A stretch of DNA of 64,000 bases from Streptomyces bottropensis ATCC 25435 (GCF_000383595.1 NZ_KB911581.1:62001-126000), one strand, 5' to 3'. Counted from the first letter of the stretch, positions 1 through 9,256 are shown. A program made the numbers and translations. The notes: a model not told the origin generated them from the sequence alone.

Positions 1-2
1 TC

Positions 3-383
3 CGCAAGGCCACGGACGGCAAGGGCGCGGACGTGGTCCTCGACAACATGGGCGCCAAGTACCTCGACCGCAACGTCCGGGTCCTCGCTGTCAACGGCCG
101 CCTCGCGATCATCGGCATGCAGGGCGGCGTCAAGGGGGAGCTGAACATCGGCGCCCTCCTCGCCAAGCGCGCCGCGATCAGCGCGACCTCGCTGCGCGCC
201 CGCCCCCGGGAGGAGAAGGCCGCGATCGTCGCCGCCGTGCGCGAGCACGTGTGGCCGCTCGTCGACGGCGGCCATGTGCGCCCCGTCGTGGACCGTGAGA
301 TCCCCATGGACGACGCGGCCACGGCCCACCGGGTGCTGGAGGAGAGCGGCCACATCGGCAAGGTTCTGCTGGTCGTGCCGTAG
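3..383 (+). CDS. NADPH:quinone oxidoreductase / zinc-type alcohol dehydrogenase family, C-terminal part
   Basis: The reading frame is open from the window edge, so the 5' part lies outside. The 126 visible residues are the C-terminal half of an MDR-superfamily oxidoreductase: the end of the Rossmann fold (GADVVLDNMG, then GRLAIIGMQGG) followed by the region that typically ends in a segment like HIGKVLLVV. Members reduce quinones or enones with NADPH in the cytoplasm. The Rossmann dinucleotide motif itself is outside the window, so substrate and cofactor cannot be judged. It reads toward the convergent small membrane-protein gene at 421-822. Confidence 0.85.
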   Translation, partial: RKATDGKGADVVLDNMGAKYLDRNVRVLAVNGRLAIIGMQGGVKGELNIGALLAKRAAISATSLRARPREEKAAIVAAVREHVWPLVDGGHVRPVVDREIPMDDAATAHRVLEESGHIGKVLLVVP

Positions 384-420
384 CGGACCGGGCCCGTACC
401 GAGCCGGGGTGCGACCCGGC

Positions 421-822
421 TCAGTACCGCCTGATCCGCAGTCCGACGAAGGCCAGCCCGAGGCCCACGCCCATCAGGATGAGGCCGCTGCCGAGGGTGA
501 GGACCCGCAGGACGGGTTCCTCGCCGGTCGCGCCGTCGGTTCCGGGCGGCGCGACCGGAACCGGCAGGGCCGCGTCCGGGTCGTCCGGCTCGGGGGCGGG
601 GTCCTCCGGAGGCACGTACGTCTCGTCCTCCGGTGCCTGGGGCCAGGCCTCCTGCCGCCCCGGCCGCTCCCGTCCCTCGCCGGCGCGACTGCCGGCCCAG
701 GAGGTCGCGGGGTCGGGCTCGGCCGCGTGCGCGGCCGGCACGGCCCCCGCCACCAGGACCAGGAACAGTCCCGCGACGAGGACGAGTCCCGTCAGGCGTG
801 CCGTGCGAAACGTAGGGGCCAC
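421..822 (-). CDS. Small secreted/membrane-anchored protein, unknown function
   Basis: A 133-residue protein starting at GTG (822). An N-terminal hydrophobic signal (about residues 9-32, ending AHAA) is followed by an acidic, Pro/Glu-rich stretch (about 55-100). A C-terminal transmembrane helix (about 107-128) ends in a short basic tail (RIRRY). The architecture fits a surface protein held by a C-terminal anchor with an extended linker outside; no catalytic domain is visible. No LPxTG-like sorting motif precedes the final helix. It is divergent from bpa, with about 140 bp of shared upstream DNA. I do not recognise a family. Confidence 0.6.
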   Translation of the reverse strand: MAPTFRTARLTGLVLVAGLFLVLVAGAVPAAHAAEPDPATSWAGSRAGEGRERPGRQEAWPQAPEDETYVPPEDPAPEPDDPDAALPVPVAPPGTDGATGEEPVLRVLTLGSGLILMGVGLGLAFVGLRIRRY

Positions 823-963
823 GCCCTCAGGCTCACACGCCCTCCGCACCCCGGCATCTCGGCCCGGGCCGCCCCGCCCCCGGCAACCGCCGTGTGCACG
901 GTGGATCACCCAGGGTGGGGGGCTACGGCCCGGTGCGGTGCGGGCGTGGGAGAGAATGGCGGT

Positions 964-1506
964 ATGGAGATGCCGAGGAACGAACGGTCGCCCGAACAGC
1001 CCCAGATCCTGGTCGTGGGCCAGGACGGAACGGCGGTGGGCGGCGCAGGAGACAAGGACTCCCGCGAGGTCCCGGTGACGGAGATGGTGGAACAGCCGGC
1101 CAAGGTCATGCGCATCGGCAGCATGATCAAGCAGCTGCTCGAAGAGGTACGGGTCGCCCCCCTCGACGAGGCCAGCCGGGCCCGGCTGAAGGAGATCCAC
1201 GCCAGCTCGGTCAAGGAACTGGAGGACGGCCTGGCGCCCGAGCTGGTCGAGGAGCTGGAGCGGCTCTCCCTGCCCTTCATGGACGAGGTGATCCCGAGCG
1301 ACGCGGAGCTGCGGATCGCGCAGGCCCAGCTGGTCGGCTGGCTCGAAGGCCTCTTCCACGGGATCCAGACGACGCTGTTCGCCCAGCAGATGGCCGCCCG
1401 GGCCCAGCTGGAGCAGATGCGCCGCGCGCTGCCGCCCGGCGTCGGCGGCCACGAGGGCGACGACGACCCGCGGACGATCGGCCGCTCGGGAGGCCCGTAC
1501 CTCTAG
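964..1506 (+). CDS. bpa: Bacterial proteasome activator Bpa/PafE (DUF2587)
   Basis: A 180-residue protein of the DUF2587 family, the ATP-independent activator ring of the actinobacterial 20S proteasome. Recognisable segments are the helical bundle beginning QPAKVMRIGSMIKQLLEEVR (about residues 40-59), a conserved SLPFMDEVIPSDAELRIAQA region, and the C-terminal tail ending GPYL. That tail corresponds to the GQYL motif of the mycobacterial homologue, which docks into the alpha-ring pockets and opens the gate; here Gln is replaced by Pro. The first ~35 residues are charged and probably disordered. The gene stands alone and ends before a strong hairpin. Its role in unfolded-protein degradation is inferred from the family. 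Confidence 0.88.
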   Translation: MEMPRNERSPEQPQILVVGQDGTAVGGAGDKDSREVPVTEMVEQPAKVMRIGSMIKQLLEEVRVAPLDEASRARLKEIHASSVKELEDGLAPELVEELERLSLPFMDEVIPSDAELRIAQAQLVGWLEGLFHGIQTTLFAQQMAARAQLEQMRRALPPGVGGHEGDDDPRTIGRSGGPYL

Positions 1507-1558
1507 CCCCGGGGCGGACCCCCGTCCGGCGCGACACCCCCCACTCCCTTCGTACACA

Positions 1559-1589
1559 AAGGGCCCGGCACGTGAGGTGCCGGGCCCTT
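1559..1589. terminator. Bidirectional hairpin terminator between bpa and kinase gene
   Basis: A perfect 13-bp inverted repeat (1559-1571 and 1577-1589, arms AAGGGCCCGGCAC / complement) with a 5-nt loop lies midway between the two convergent stop codons. Because it is symmetrical it can serve both bpa (+) and the kinase gene (-). Confidence 0.85.
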
Positions 1590-1611
1590 CCACATGCCAG
1601 GGGTGCGGGGG

Positions 1612-3255
1612 TCAGGAGGGGTTGCCCGTGGAGACCTTGAGGACGACCGAGGGCATGTCCTTGGGGTCGACGTCCTCGTCGGCCGACGGGTACTGCTCCA
1701 TCACGGTGCCCTCGCCGTAGGTGTTCTCGTCGACCTTCTGGACGTCGTACTCCCAGCCCGCCGCCTGGAAGCACTTCTTCACCGAGTCGATGTTCTTGAA
1801 GGTGAAGTCCGGCAGCTCGATCTTGTCCGGGTCGTTGTACGACTCCACGGGGTCCGTGCACTCGGTCGTTTCGATGACCTTCGAGGTGTCCGGGCCCTTG
1901 TGCCCCTCGACCACGGTGGGCGAGGAGGACGCGGTCGTGCCCTCGTCGCCGCCCTCGGTCTCGCTGCCCGAGTTCAGGGTGAGCGCCACGATCAGACCGC
2001 CGACCGCGAGGACCGACACGGCGATCGCCCCCACGATCACGCCCTTGCTGCTCTTCCCGCTCCCGGGACCCCCCGCCGACGGCGAGGACTGGTGGGGCGC
2101 GATGTTGTACGGGGGCGGGGTGGCCGCCCCCTGCTGCGGCGCGTAGGCGGAGGTCTGCGGCGGCGTCGCGTAGCCGCCCTGCTGCGGGTAGCCGTAGGAC
2201 GGGGCGGGCGCGGGCGTCGGCGGGCCGTATCCGCCCGTCCCGTGCGGCTGGTACGGCGTCTGGACGCTGCCCGACTGTGGTGTGCCCGTGTGGTCGATGG
2301 GCGGGAAGACCGCGGAGGAGACCCCTGCGCCGCTGGGCGTCTGCGCGCCCGGCACGATGCTCGGCGCGAGGGGCTGGAGCGACGCGGCGACCCGCAGGCA
2401 CTCGTCCCGCATCGCCTCCGCGCTCGGGAACCGCTCGTTCGGGTTCTTCTTCAGCGCGCGGGCGACGATGGCGTCGACGGCCGGCGGCAGGGAACGGTTG
2501 ATCGAGGAGGGAGCGACCGGCTCCTCCTGGACATGGGCGTACGCGATGGCCAGCGGCGAGTCCGCCTCGAAGGGCAGGCGCCCGGTGGTCAGCTGGAACA
2601 GCATGATGCCGACCGAGTACAGGTCGGAGCGGGCGTCCACGCCACGGCCGAGGGCCTGCTCGGGCGAGAGGTACTGCGGGGTGCCCACGACCATGCCGGT
2701 CTGCGTCATCGACGTGACGCCCGACTGCATGGCGCGGGCGATGCCGAAGTCCATGACCTTCACGACGTCGCGCTTGGTCATCATCACGTTGCCCGGCTTG
2801 ATGTCCCGGTGGACCAGGCCCATCTCGTGGCTGATCTCCAGCGCCGCCAGCACGTCCGCGGTGATCTTCAGTGCCTTGTCGGAGGGCATCGCGCCCTGCT
2901 GGGCGACGTCGGCGTCGAGCACCGAGCCGAGCGGGTTGCCCTCGATGTACTCCATGACGATGTACGGCGTCGTCATGCCGTCCATCTCGTCCTCGCCGGT
3001 GTCGAAGACGGAGACGATGTTCGTGTGGGTGAGCTTCGCCACGGCCTGCGCCTCACGGCGGAAGCGCTCACGGAAGGCCTGTTCGCGGCCCAGTTCGGTG
3101 TGGAGTGTCTTGATCGCGACCTGCCGGTCGAGCACCGAGTCGTACGCGAGGTGGACGGAGGCCATACCGCCCTCGCCGAGCAGGTCACGCAGCTGATAGC
3201 GGCCACCGGCTAGCGACCGCCCCGCGTACCGGCCCTGTGCGGCGTCCTGGCTCAT
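1612..3255 (-). CDS. Transmembrane Ser/Thr protein kinase with C-terminal PASTA domain
   Basis: A 547-residue eukaryotic-type (PknB-like) kinase. The kinase domain spans about residues 20-285: Gly-rich loop LLGEGGMA (25-32), ATP lysine VAIK (Lys49), catalytic loop HRDIKPGN (149-156, Asp151), DFG (169-171), activation-loop TMTQTGM-like segment and the SPE motif (198-200). A Pro/Gln/Tyr-rich linker (about 300-400) leads to a transmembrane helix (about 404-426). An extracellular Ser/Thr/Glu-rich stalk follows, then one PASTA-like repeat (about 460-547), expected to sense peptidoglycan fragments or lipid II. It is divergent from a second kinase at 3646. I recall the pair as equivalent to SCO3820/SCO3821, unverified. 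Confidence 0.93.
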   Translation of the reverse strand: MSQDAAQGRYAGRSLAGGRYQLRDLLGEGGMASVHLAYDSVLDRQVAIKTLHTELGREQAFRERFRREAQAVAKLTHTNIVSVFDTGEDEMDGMTTPYIVMEYIEGNPLGSVLDADVAQQGAMPSDKALKITADVLAALEISHEMGLVHRDIKPGNVMMTKRDVVKVMDFGIARAMQSGVTSMTQTGMVVGTPQYLSPEQALGRGVDARSDLYSVGIMLFQLTTGRLPFEADSPLAIAYAHVQEEPVAPSSINRSLPPAVDAIVARALKKNPNERFPSAEAMRDECLRVAASLQPLAPSIVPGAQTPSGAGVSSAVFPPIDHTGTPQSGSVQTPYQPHGTGGYGPPTPAPAPSYGYPQQGGYATPPQTSAYAPQQGAATPPPYNIAPHQSSPSAGGPGSGKSSKGVIVGAIAVSVLAVGGLIVALTLNSGSETEGGDEGTTASSSPTVVEGHKGPDTSKVIETTECTDPVESYNDPDKIELPDFTFKNIDSVKKCFQAAGWEYDVQKVDENTYGEGTVMEQYPSADEDVDPKDMPSVVLKVSTGNPS

Positions 3256-3645
3256 CGTCCTGCGTCCCCCATCGGCGCGCGAAAGCTGCTGGCATGGCTC
3301 CCGCGATCGGTGATCCCTGCTGCTGCCGGTGATCCTTTGAGCTATTCCCGGCCAAGTCTGCCGCAGGCCACTGACACGTCAAGCTCGGTGCCCGATCCGT
3401 GACCGTACGAGAAAGAAGCGTCGCGGAAGCGTTACAGGGGGCGTACGCCCGGTACACAGAACTTGCACGAGTGCGCGCGCTGCGGGTTTCATGGCCGACT
3501 CGACCTTTGGATCCACCTTGAACCCGTCGTGAACCCCGTCGCGCATCCAACCCGGACCGGCCCCTTGCGTGAAGGCTGTAGCGTGGCCGCCGGAGACCGT
3601 AACAAGTACCGCGCGGACCGCGGGCAGAAACGACGGCGAGGACTG

Positions 3646-5223
3646 ATGGCACAGCAGCAGCGCTCTCAGGGCCCGTCCGACCCCGAGGCGACTGGCGGCG
3701 GCATGTCGGACGCGCCGGAGTTGTGGGGCAACGGCGGGCTGGTCGGTGACGGTCGGTACCGGATGACCCACAGACTCGGCCGGGGCGGCATGGCCGAGGT
3801 GTTCGCGGCGGAGGACGTGCGCCTCGGTCGCACGGTGGCGGTCAAACTGCTCCGTTCCGACCTTGCCGAAGACCCCATTTCCAAGGCCCGCTTCACGCGT
3901 GAGGCCCAGGCGGTGGCCGGTCTCAACCACCACTCGATCGTGGCGGTCTACGACTCCGGCGAGGACGTCGTGAACGGCACGCCCGTGCCGTACATCGTCA
4001 TGGAGCTGGTCGAGGGCCGCACGATCCGCGATCTGCTGATCAACGCGGAGGCGCCCGGCCCCGAACAGGCGCTGATCATCGTCTCCGGTGTGCTGGAGGC
4101 GCTCGCCTACTCCCACCAGCACGGCATCGTGCACCGCGACATCAAGCCGGCGAACGTCATCATCACCGACAACGGCGCCGTGAAGGTGATGGACTTCGGC
4201 ATCGCCCGCGCCCTGCACGGGGCGTCGACGACGATGACGCAGACCGGCATGGTGATGGGCACGCCCCAGTACCTCTCCCCGGAGCAGGCCCTCGGCAAGG
4301 CCGTCGACCACCGCTCCGACCTGTACGCCACCGGCTGTCTGCTCTACGAGCTCCTCGCGCTGAGGCCGCCGTTCATCGGCGAGACCCCGCTGTCGGTGGT
4401 CTACCAGCACGTCCAGGACATCCCGGTGCCCCCTTCCCAGTCCTCGGACGGAGCGGCGCCGCCGGAGCTCGACGGCCTCGTCATGCGCTCCCTCGCCAAG
4501 GACCCGGACGACCGGTTCCAGACGGCCGAGGAGATGCGCGGCCTCGTCCAGTACGGCCTGCAGATGCTGTACGACCAGGGCAGCCACACCGGCACCTGGA
4601 ACACCGGGCCCGTCGCCGTGCACGACGGCCGGCAGACGCCGCCGGGCGGTATGTCCGGTACGACGGTCATGCCCCACCCCGGGGAGCCGGGCACCTCGCA
4701 GATTCCGCAGCCGATCCTGCCGGGATACGGCGGCGGTGGCCGGGACGACGGCGGCTTCGAGGGGCGCGGCAACCGGGGCAGCGGCCGCGGCAAGCTGTGG
4801 ATCCTCGCCGTTCTCGCGGTGATCGCCATCTCGGCGGGTGTCGCGCTGGCGCTGAACACCAACAAGGACGACGGCGGCGGCGGCAACGAGACCACGAAGT
4901 CGCCGACGACCTCGACGTCCAGCAAGGACAAGGACCCCACCGAGACGCCGAGCGACGACGTGACCGAGGAGGAGACCGAGGACAGCAACAGTACGGGCGA
5001 CCAGCCCGACTACACGCCGTCGTACACACGGTCCCCGTCCTTCAGCCAGTCGCCGACGCCGAGTCAGCCGACGGCCAAGCCGACGACGGAGGACCCGCCG
5101 ACGGAGGAGCCGACGGTCTCGGAGGAGCCGGAGCCCCCGGTGAGCGAGAGCCCCGACGAGGGCACCAGCGGGGACACCGCCGGTCTGCCGGGAGGTGTCG
5201 GCGGCGGCGGCGACGAGGAGTGA
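3646..5223 (+). CDS. Transmembrane Ser/Thr protein kinase with Ser/Thr/Pro-rich extracellular tail
   Basis: A 525-residue kinase. The start is set at ATG 3646 by the upstream GGCGAGGA; a longer in-frame extension upstream lacks kinase features. The domain is complete: Gly loop RLGRGGMA (43-50), Lys67 in VAVK, HRDIKPAN (163-170), DFG (183-185), SPE (211-213). A Gly-rich linker precedes a transmembrane helix (about 383-403). The outer region (about 404-525) is a low-complexity Thr/Ser/Pro/Glu/Asp tail with no PASTA domain, unlike its divergent neighbour. The tail could be a spacer or a phosphorylated or glycosylated stalk. The 390-bp divergent region should hold promoters for both kinases. Confidence 0.92.
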   Translation: MAQQQRSQGPSDPEATGGGMSDAPELWGNGGLVGDGRYRMTHRLGRGGMAEVFAAEDVRLGRTVAVKLLRSDLAEDPISKARFTREAQAVAGLNHHSIVAVYDSGEDVVNGTPVPYIVMELVEGRTIRDLLINAEAPGPEQALIIVSGVLEALAYSHQHGIVHRDIKPANVIITDNGAVKVMDFGIARALHGASTTMTQTGMVMGTPQYLSPEQALGKAVDHRSDLYATGCLLYELLALRPPFIGETPLSVVYQHVQDIPVPPSQSSDGAAPPELDGLVMRSLAKDPDDRFQTAEEMRGLVQYGLQMLYDQGSHTGTWNTGPVAVHDGRQTPPGGMSGTTVMPHPGEPGTSQIPQPILPGYGGGGRDDGGFEGRGNRGSGRGKLWILAVLAVIAISAGVALALNTNKDDGGGGNETTKSPTTSTSSKDKDPTETPSDDVTEEETEDSNSTGDQPDYTPSYTRSPSFSQSPTPSQPTAKPTTEDPPTEEPTVSEEPEPPVSESPDEGTSGDTAGLPGGVGGGGDEE

Positions 5224-5256
5224 TCCCGAGGCGTGAGCGCAGTGGCCCCGGACGGG

Positions 5257-6453
5257 TCACTCCACGAACGCCTCGCACACCGCGTCGTACTCCCTCGTCC
5301 ACCACACCGCCAGCGCCGATGCCGCGGGGAACTGCGGATCGGCGCGGGTGTCGCCGCGCTCGTAGTGCCAGCGCAGCATCCAGAAGTCGTTGAGCCGCTC
5401 CCACCACACGCGGTGCACGGCGGCCGCGAGTTCGGCCGGGCCGGCCCCCGCGGAACGCCGGTACGCGCGCGCGTAGGACCGTACCCGCGCCAGATCCAGG
5501 GCGCCGACGGGACGCACGAAGAAGATCACCGCCGCCCGGACCGCCTCCTCCGCGCGCGGCCGCACACCGAGCCGGTCCCAGTCGAGGATCGCGGCGGGCA
5601 CCTCGGGGGCGTCGTCGCGGTAGAGCACGTTCAACGGGTGGAAGTCCCCGTGCACCCACCCCACCGGGCCGCCCCCGGGCGGCCGCAGCCGCGCGTGGCG
5701 CTCCAGCAGTTCCCGCCGCTCCAGCAGCCGGTGCCGGGCGAGCGCGTCGAAGGCGTCGGCCGGCCGGTGGCGCCCCACCCGGTCGAGCAGCGCGTCGATG
5801 AGGGCGAAGGTCTCCACGGGATCCGCGCTCTCGGACCAGGGAGTCTCCGCGCCGCCGGGATCCCGTACGGCTTCCGCGCCGCCCGCCGTGCGATCGGCGC
5901 CGCGGGGCGCCGAGGCCGGCCTCCCCGGGCTCCGGCGCCGGGCCTGGAGCAGCCGCTCGCGCACCGGTGCCACCGGCACCTCCGGCGACGACACCGCCGG
6001 AACCGCCGGCTGCCGCGCCGCCATCACCCGCTCCAAGGACGCGTGCACGACACCCAGGAGTGACCCCAGCCGGCCGCACTGCCCGGGGGTGAGCTGGCCG
6101 CCGTGCCGGTGGCGTCCCTCGATCCAGGGGTGCAGGGCGTAGGCGTGGCCGCCGACCACGGCGACCGTGTCGCCGTCGAGCCCGGCCAGGGGCGGGGCCA
6201 CCGGTACCCCCAGCTCGGCCAGCCGCTGCGTGGCCCGGTGCTGGCGGACGATCGCGGCCGGAGCGGCGGTCTCGGGGTCGAAGTGGTGCTTCAGGAAGAA
6301 CCGGCCGCGGGTGGTGGAGAGCCGGTAACCGCGATTCAGGAGCCCTTCGTCGACGGGTTCGCAGGAGAGGGCGGATCCGGCGGAGAACCGCTTCAGGAGG
6401 GAACCCAGCGGGGGCGCGTGGAGCGCGGAGGGTGGTACAGATGAGCGCGGCAC
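5257..6453 (-). CDS. Aminoglycoside phosphotransferase-fold (APH/HSK2-like) kinase
   Basis: A protein of about 398 residues with the APH-family catalytic signature HGDFHPLNVL (the HGDxHxxN Brenner motif) followed by the metal-binding ILDWD. N-terminal residues include the lobe with GRFFLKHHF, where Lys is the likely nucleotide-binding lysine. Family members phosphorylate small molecules such as aminoglycosides, homoserine or choline; nothing in the sequence fixes the substrate. A Pro/Arg/Glu-rich insertion of about 60 residues lies between the lobes. The start is uncertain: GTG at 6453 is the last plausible one before the conserved region, but its ribosome-binding site is poor. The gene is convergent with the kinase at 3646. 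Confidence 0.8.
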   Translation of the reverse strand: MPRSSVPPSALHAPPLGSLLKRFSAGSALSCEPVDEGLLNRGYRLSTTRGRFFLKHHFDPETAAPAAIVRQHRATQRLAELGVPVAPPLAGLDGDTVAVVGGHAYALHPWIEGRHRHGGQLTPGQCGRLGSLLGVVHASLERVMAARQPAVPAVSSPEVPVAPVRERLLQARRRSPGRPASAPRGADRTAGGAEAVRDPGGAETPWSESADPVETFALIDALLDRVGRHRPADAFDALARHRLLERRELLERHARLRPPGGGPVGWVHGDFHPLNVLYRDDAPEVPAAILDWDRLGVRPRAEEAVRAAVIFFVRPVGALDLARVRSYARAYRRSAGAGPAELAAAVHRVWWERLNDFWMLRWHYERGDTRADPQFPAASALAVWWTREYDAVCEAFVE

Positions 6454-7004
6454 GCGCCAGATGTTAGGGCACGCGCCACGCCCCTGAGCTGCCGGTTGTC
6501 GCACACAGTCGTTACCGGTCACACAGTGCTCAGAACCGAACGGTGGCTCGACGCGCAGACGTACGGGCCGGGCGGCCGCCGCGTCCGCGAGGGCCGTGGC
6601 GGGATCGCACGGCAGCACGGATGGAGCAACTTCGGCAGTCGATCTCGATGCCCGCCCCCGGTGAAGTCTTCCCGTGGCCGGGGTGACCGGGATAACGTGC
6701 CCGTGTTCCGGCCCCCTGCCAGGCTGTTAACCAGTGCTGTGACCAGCGACTGTTCCCGACGGACGCGACTTTCTTGGACCCCCTAGTACCGAATTACTTG
6801 GAAATCCAAGGAAAATCGCAGGTCAGTAGGGGTTTCACAGGAATGTGGAGCACTGGGTAACGTGCCTCGTGCAGGGCGCTCGCCGGGGCACCTGTCACGT
6901 CTGTTCCCGGCCAAGGGCACCCACCCCGTGCACGGGCACCGGGATCAGGCGAGCCGCACTGGTCACCCGGCAACCCCGGGGGCCGGACCGACGGAGGAGC
7001 ACAC
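6454..7004. other. 551-bp intergenic region upstream of the bkd operon
   Basis: No convincing gene. It must hold the divergent promoters of the APH-fold gene and the bkd operon. The only clear structure is the CTTGGA half-site cluster at 6773-6810, listed separately. A GGAGG ribosome-binding site just before 7005 belongs to bkdA. Confidence 0.6.
6773..6810. promoter_or_regulatory. Candidate operator of the bkd operon (CTTGGA half-sites)
   Basis: CTTGGA occurs at 6773-6778 and again at 6797-6802, and its complement TCCAAG at 6805-6810. The last two form a 14-bp inverted repeat with a 2-bp spacer; the first two are direct repeats 24 bp apart, close to two helical turns. An AT-richer patch surrounds them in otherwise GC-rich DNA, about 200 bp upstream of bkdA. 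Clustered half-sites of this kind suit an Lrp/AsnC-type regulator such as BkdR, but the regulator's identity is inference. Confidence 0.45.
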
Positions 7005-8225
7005 GTGACCGTGGAGAGCACTGCCGCGCGCAAGCCGCGACGCAGCGCCGCAGGCAAGACCGGCACCACCGGCAGCAAGGCGGCCGGCACCACCGGCACC
7101 AGGCGCGCCGCCACTGCCGAGAAGCCGACCGACGCCCAGCCCGAACTCGTTCAGCTGCTGACGCCCGAGGGCAAGCGCGTCAGGAACGCCGAGTACGACC
7201 CGTTCGTCGCGGACATCACCGCCGACGAGCTGCGCGGCCTGTACCGCGACATGGTGCTGACCCGTCGCTTCGACGCCGAGGCCACCTCCCTGCAGCGCCA
7301 GGGCGAGCTGGGCCTGTGGGCCTCGCTGCTCGGCCAGGAGGCCGCCCAGATCGGCTCCGGACGGGCCACCCGCGAGGACGACTACGTCTTCCCGACCTAC
7401 CGCGAGCACGGCGTCGCCTGGTGCCGCGGCGTCGACCCGACCAACCTGCTCGGCATGTTCCGCGGCGTGAACAACGGCGGCTGGGACCCGAACAGCAACA
7501 ACTTCCACCTCTACACGATCGTCATCGGCTCCCAGACGCTGCACGCCACCGGCTACGCCATGGGCATCGCCAAGGACGGCGCCGACTCGGCGGTCGTCGC
7601 CTACTTCGGTGACGGCGCCTCCAGCCAGGGCGACGTCGCCGAGGCGTTCACCTTCTCCGCGGTCTACAACGCGCCGGTCGTGTTCTTCTGCCAGAACAAC
7701 CAGTGGGCGATCTCGGAGCCCACCGAGAAGCAGACCCGCGTCCCGCTGTACCAGCGCGCCCAGGGCTTCGGCTTCCCGGGCGTCCGCGTCGACGGCAACG
7801 ACGTGCTGGCCTGTCTCGCGGTCACCAAGTGGGCGCTGGAGCGCGCCCGCCGGGGCGAGGGCCCCACCCTGGTGGAGGCGTACACGTACCGCATGGGCGC
7901 CCACACCACCTCCGACGACCCCACCCGCTACCGGCACGACGACGAGCGGGTGGCCTGGGAGGCCAAGGACCCGATCGCGCGCCTGCGCGGTTACCTTGAG
8001 TCCCAAACCGACACGAACGAGGGATTCTTCGCGGAACTCGAAGCGGAGAGCGAGGCGTTGGGAAGGCGAGTGCGCGAAGTGGTGCGTGCCATGCCCGACC
8101 CGGACCACTTCGCCATCTTCGAGAACGCGTACGCGGACGGACACGCGCTCGTGGACGAGGAGCGCGCCCAGTTCGCCGCGTACCAGGCGTCGTTCGCCGA
8201 CGGGGACGTAGAGGAGGGCAAGTAG
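7005..8225 (+). CDS. bkdA: Branched-chain 2-oxoacid dehydrogenase E1 alpha subunit
   Basis: A 406-residue thiamine-diphosphate-dependent E1 alpha subunit. With E1 beta it decarboxylates 2-oxo acids from Val, Leu and Ile and passes the acyl group to the lipoyl arm of E2, feeding branched-chain fatty-acid and polyketide starter units. An Ala/Lys/Thr-rich leader (about residues 1-45) precedes the catalytic domain. The TPP motif runs from GDGASSQGD to CQNNQW (about 203-233), followed by the usual MGAHTTSDDPTRYR region. It starts at GTG 7005 after GGAGG. It is the first gene of a three-gene operon; 2 nt separate it from the next start. No E3 gene is present here. Confidence 0.93.
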   Translation: MTVESTAARKPRRSAAGKTGTTGSKAAGTTGTRRAATAEKPTDAQPELVQLLTPEGKRVRNAEYDPFVADITADELRGLYRDMVLTRRFDAEATSLQRQGELGLWASLLGQEAAQIGSGRATREDDYVFPTYREHGVAWCRGVDPTNLLGMFRGVNNGGWDPNSNNFHLYTIVIGSQTLHATGYAMGIAKDGADSAVVAYFGDGASSQGDVAEAFTFSAVYNAPVVFFCQNNQWAISEPTEKQTRVPLYQRAQGFGFPGVRVDGNDVLACLAVTKWALERARRGEGPTLVEAYTYRMGAHTTSDDPTRYRHDDERVAWEAKDPIARLRGYLESQTDTNEGFFAELEAESEALGRRVREVVRAMPDPDHFAIFENAYADGHALVDEERAQFAAYQASFADGDVEEGK

Positions 8226-8227
8226 CG

Positions 8228-9256
8228 ATGACCACGCAGACAGCCGCGCAGACGGCAGGGCAGGACGCCGGGCGTTCCGCCCCGAAGAGCATGGCGATCG
8301 CCAAGGCGATCAACGAATCGCTGCGCAGGGCCCTCGAAGCCGACCCGAAGGTCCTCGTCATGGGCGAGGACGTCGGCAAGCTCGGCGGTGTGTTCCGGGT
8401 GACGGACGGCCTGCAGAAGGACTTCGGCGAGGACCGGGTGATCGACACCCCGCTCGCCGAGTCGGGCATCGTCGGCACCGCCATCGGCCTCGCCCTGCGC
8501 GGGTACCGGCCGGTGGTCGAGATCCAGTTCGACGGTTTCGTCTTCCCCGCGTACGACCAGATCGTCACCCAGCTCGCCAAGATGCACGCGCGCTCGCTGG
8601 GCAAGGTCAAGCTTCCCGTCGTCGTCCGCATCCCCTACGGCGGCGGCATCGGCGCGGTCGAGCACCACTCCGAGTCCCCGGAGGCGCTGTTCGCGCACGT
8701 GGCGGGCCTGAAGGTGGTCAGCCCCTCCAACGCCTCGGACGCCTACTGGATGATGCAGCAGGCCATCCAGAGCGACGATCCGGTGATCTTCTTCGAGCCC
8801 AAGCGACGCTACTGGGACAAGGCCGAGGTCAACCCGGAGGCCATCCCCGGTCCGCTGCACAAGGCACGGGTCGTCCGCGAGGGCACCGCCCTCACACTCG
8901 CCGCGTACGGCCCGATGGTGAAGCTCTGCCAGGAGGTCGCCGACGCGGCCGCCGAGGAGGGCCGCGCCCTGGAGGTCCTGGACCTGCGGTCGGTGTCCCC
9001 GCTGGACTTCGACGCCATCCAGGCGTCCGTGGAGCGGACCGGCCGGCTGATCGTGGTCCACGAGGCTCCGGTGTTCTTCGGCTCGGGCGCGGAGATCGCC
9101 GCCCGCATCACCGAGCGGTGCTTCTACCACCTGGAGGCGCCCGTCCTCCGCGTCGGCGGGTACCACGCCCCCTATCCGCCGGCCCGGCTGGAGGAGGAGT
9201 ACCTGCCGAATCTGGACCGGGTGCTCGACGCCGTCGACCGCTCGCTGGCGTACTGA
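8228..9256 (+). CDS. bkdB: Branched-chain 2-oxoacid dehydrogenase E1 beta subunit
   Basis: A 342-residue E1 beta subunit (transketolase pyrimidine-binding plus C-terminal domains). Seen: AKAINESLRRALEADPKVLVMGEDVG near the N-terminus, DTPLAESGIVGTAIGLALRG, the PYGGGIGAVEHHSESPEALF segment, and the C-terminal domain with LEVLDLRSVSPLD. It forms the alpha2-beta2 E1 heterotetramer with BkdA and contributes the glutamate that activates TPP. Start ATG 8228 lies 2 nt after the bkdA stop, so translation is probably coupled; 11 nt separate its stop from bkdC. Confidence 0.93.
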   Translation: MTTQTAAQTAGQDAGRSAPKSMAIAKAINESLRRALEADPKVLVMGEDVGKLGGVFRVTDGLQKDFGEDRVIDTPLAESGIVGTAIGLALRGYRPVVEIQFDGFVFPAYDQIVTQLAKMHARSLGKVKLPVVVRIPYGGGIGAVEHHSESPEALFAHVAGLKVVSPSNASDAYWMMQQAIQSDDPVIFFEPKRRYWDKAEVNPEAIPGPLHKARVVREGTALTLAAYGPMVKLCQEVADAAAEEGRALEVLDLRSVSPLDFDAIQASVERTGRLIVVHEAPVFFGSGAEIAARITERCFYHLEAPVLRVGGYHAPYPPARLEEEYLPNLDRVLDAVDRSLAY

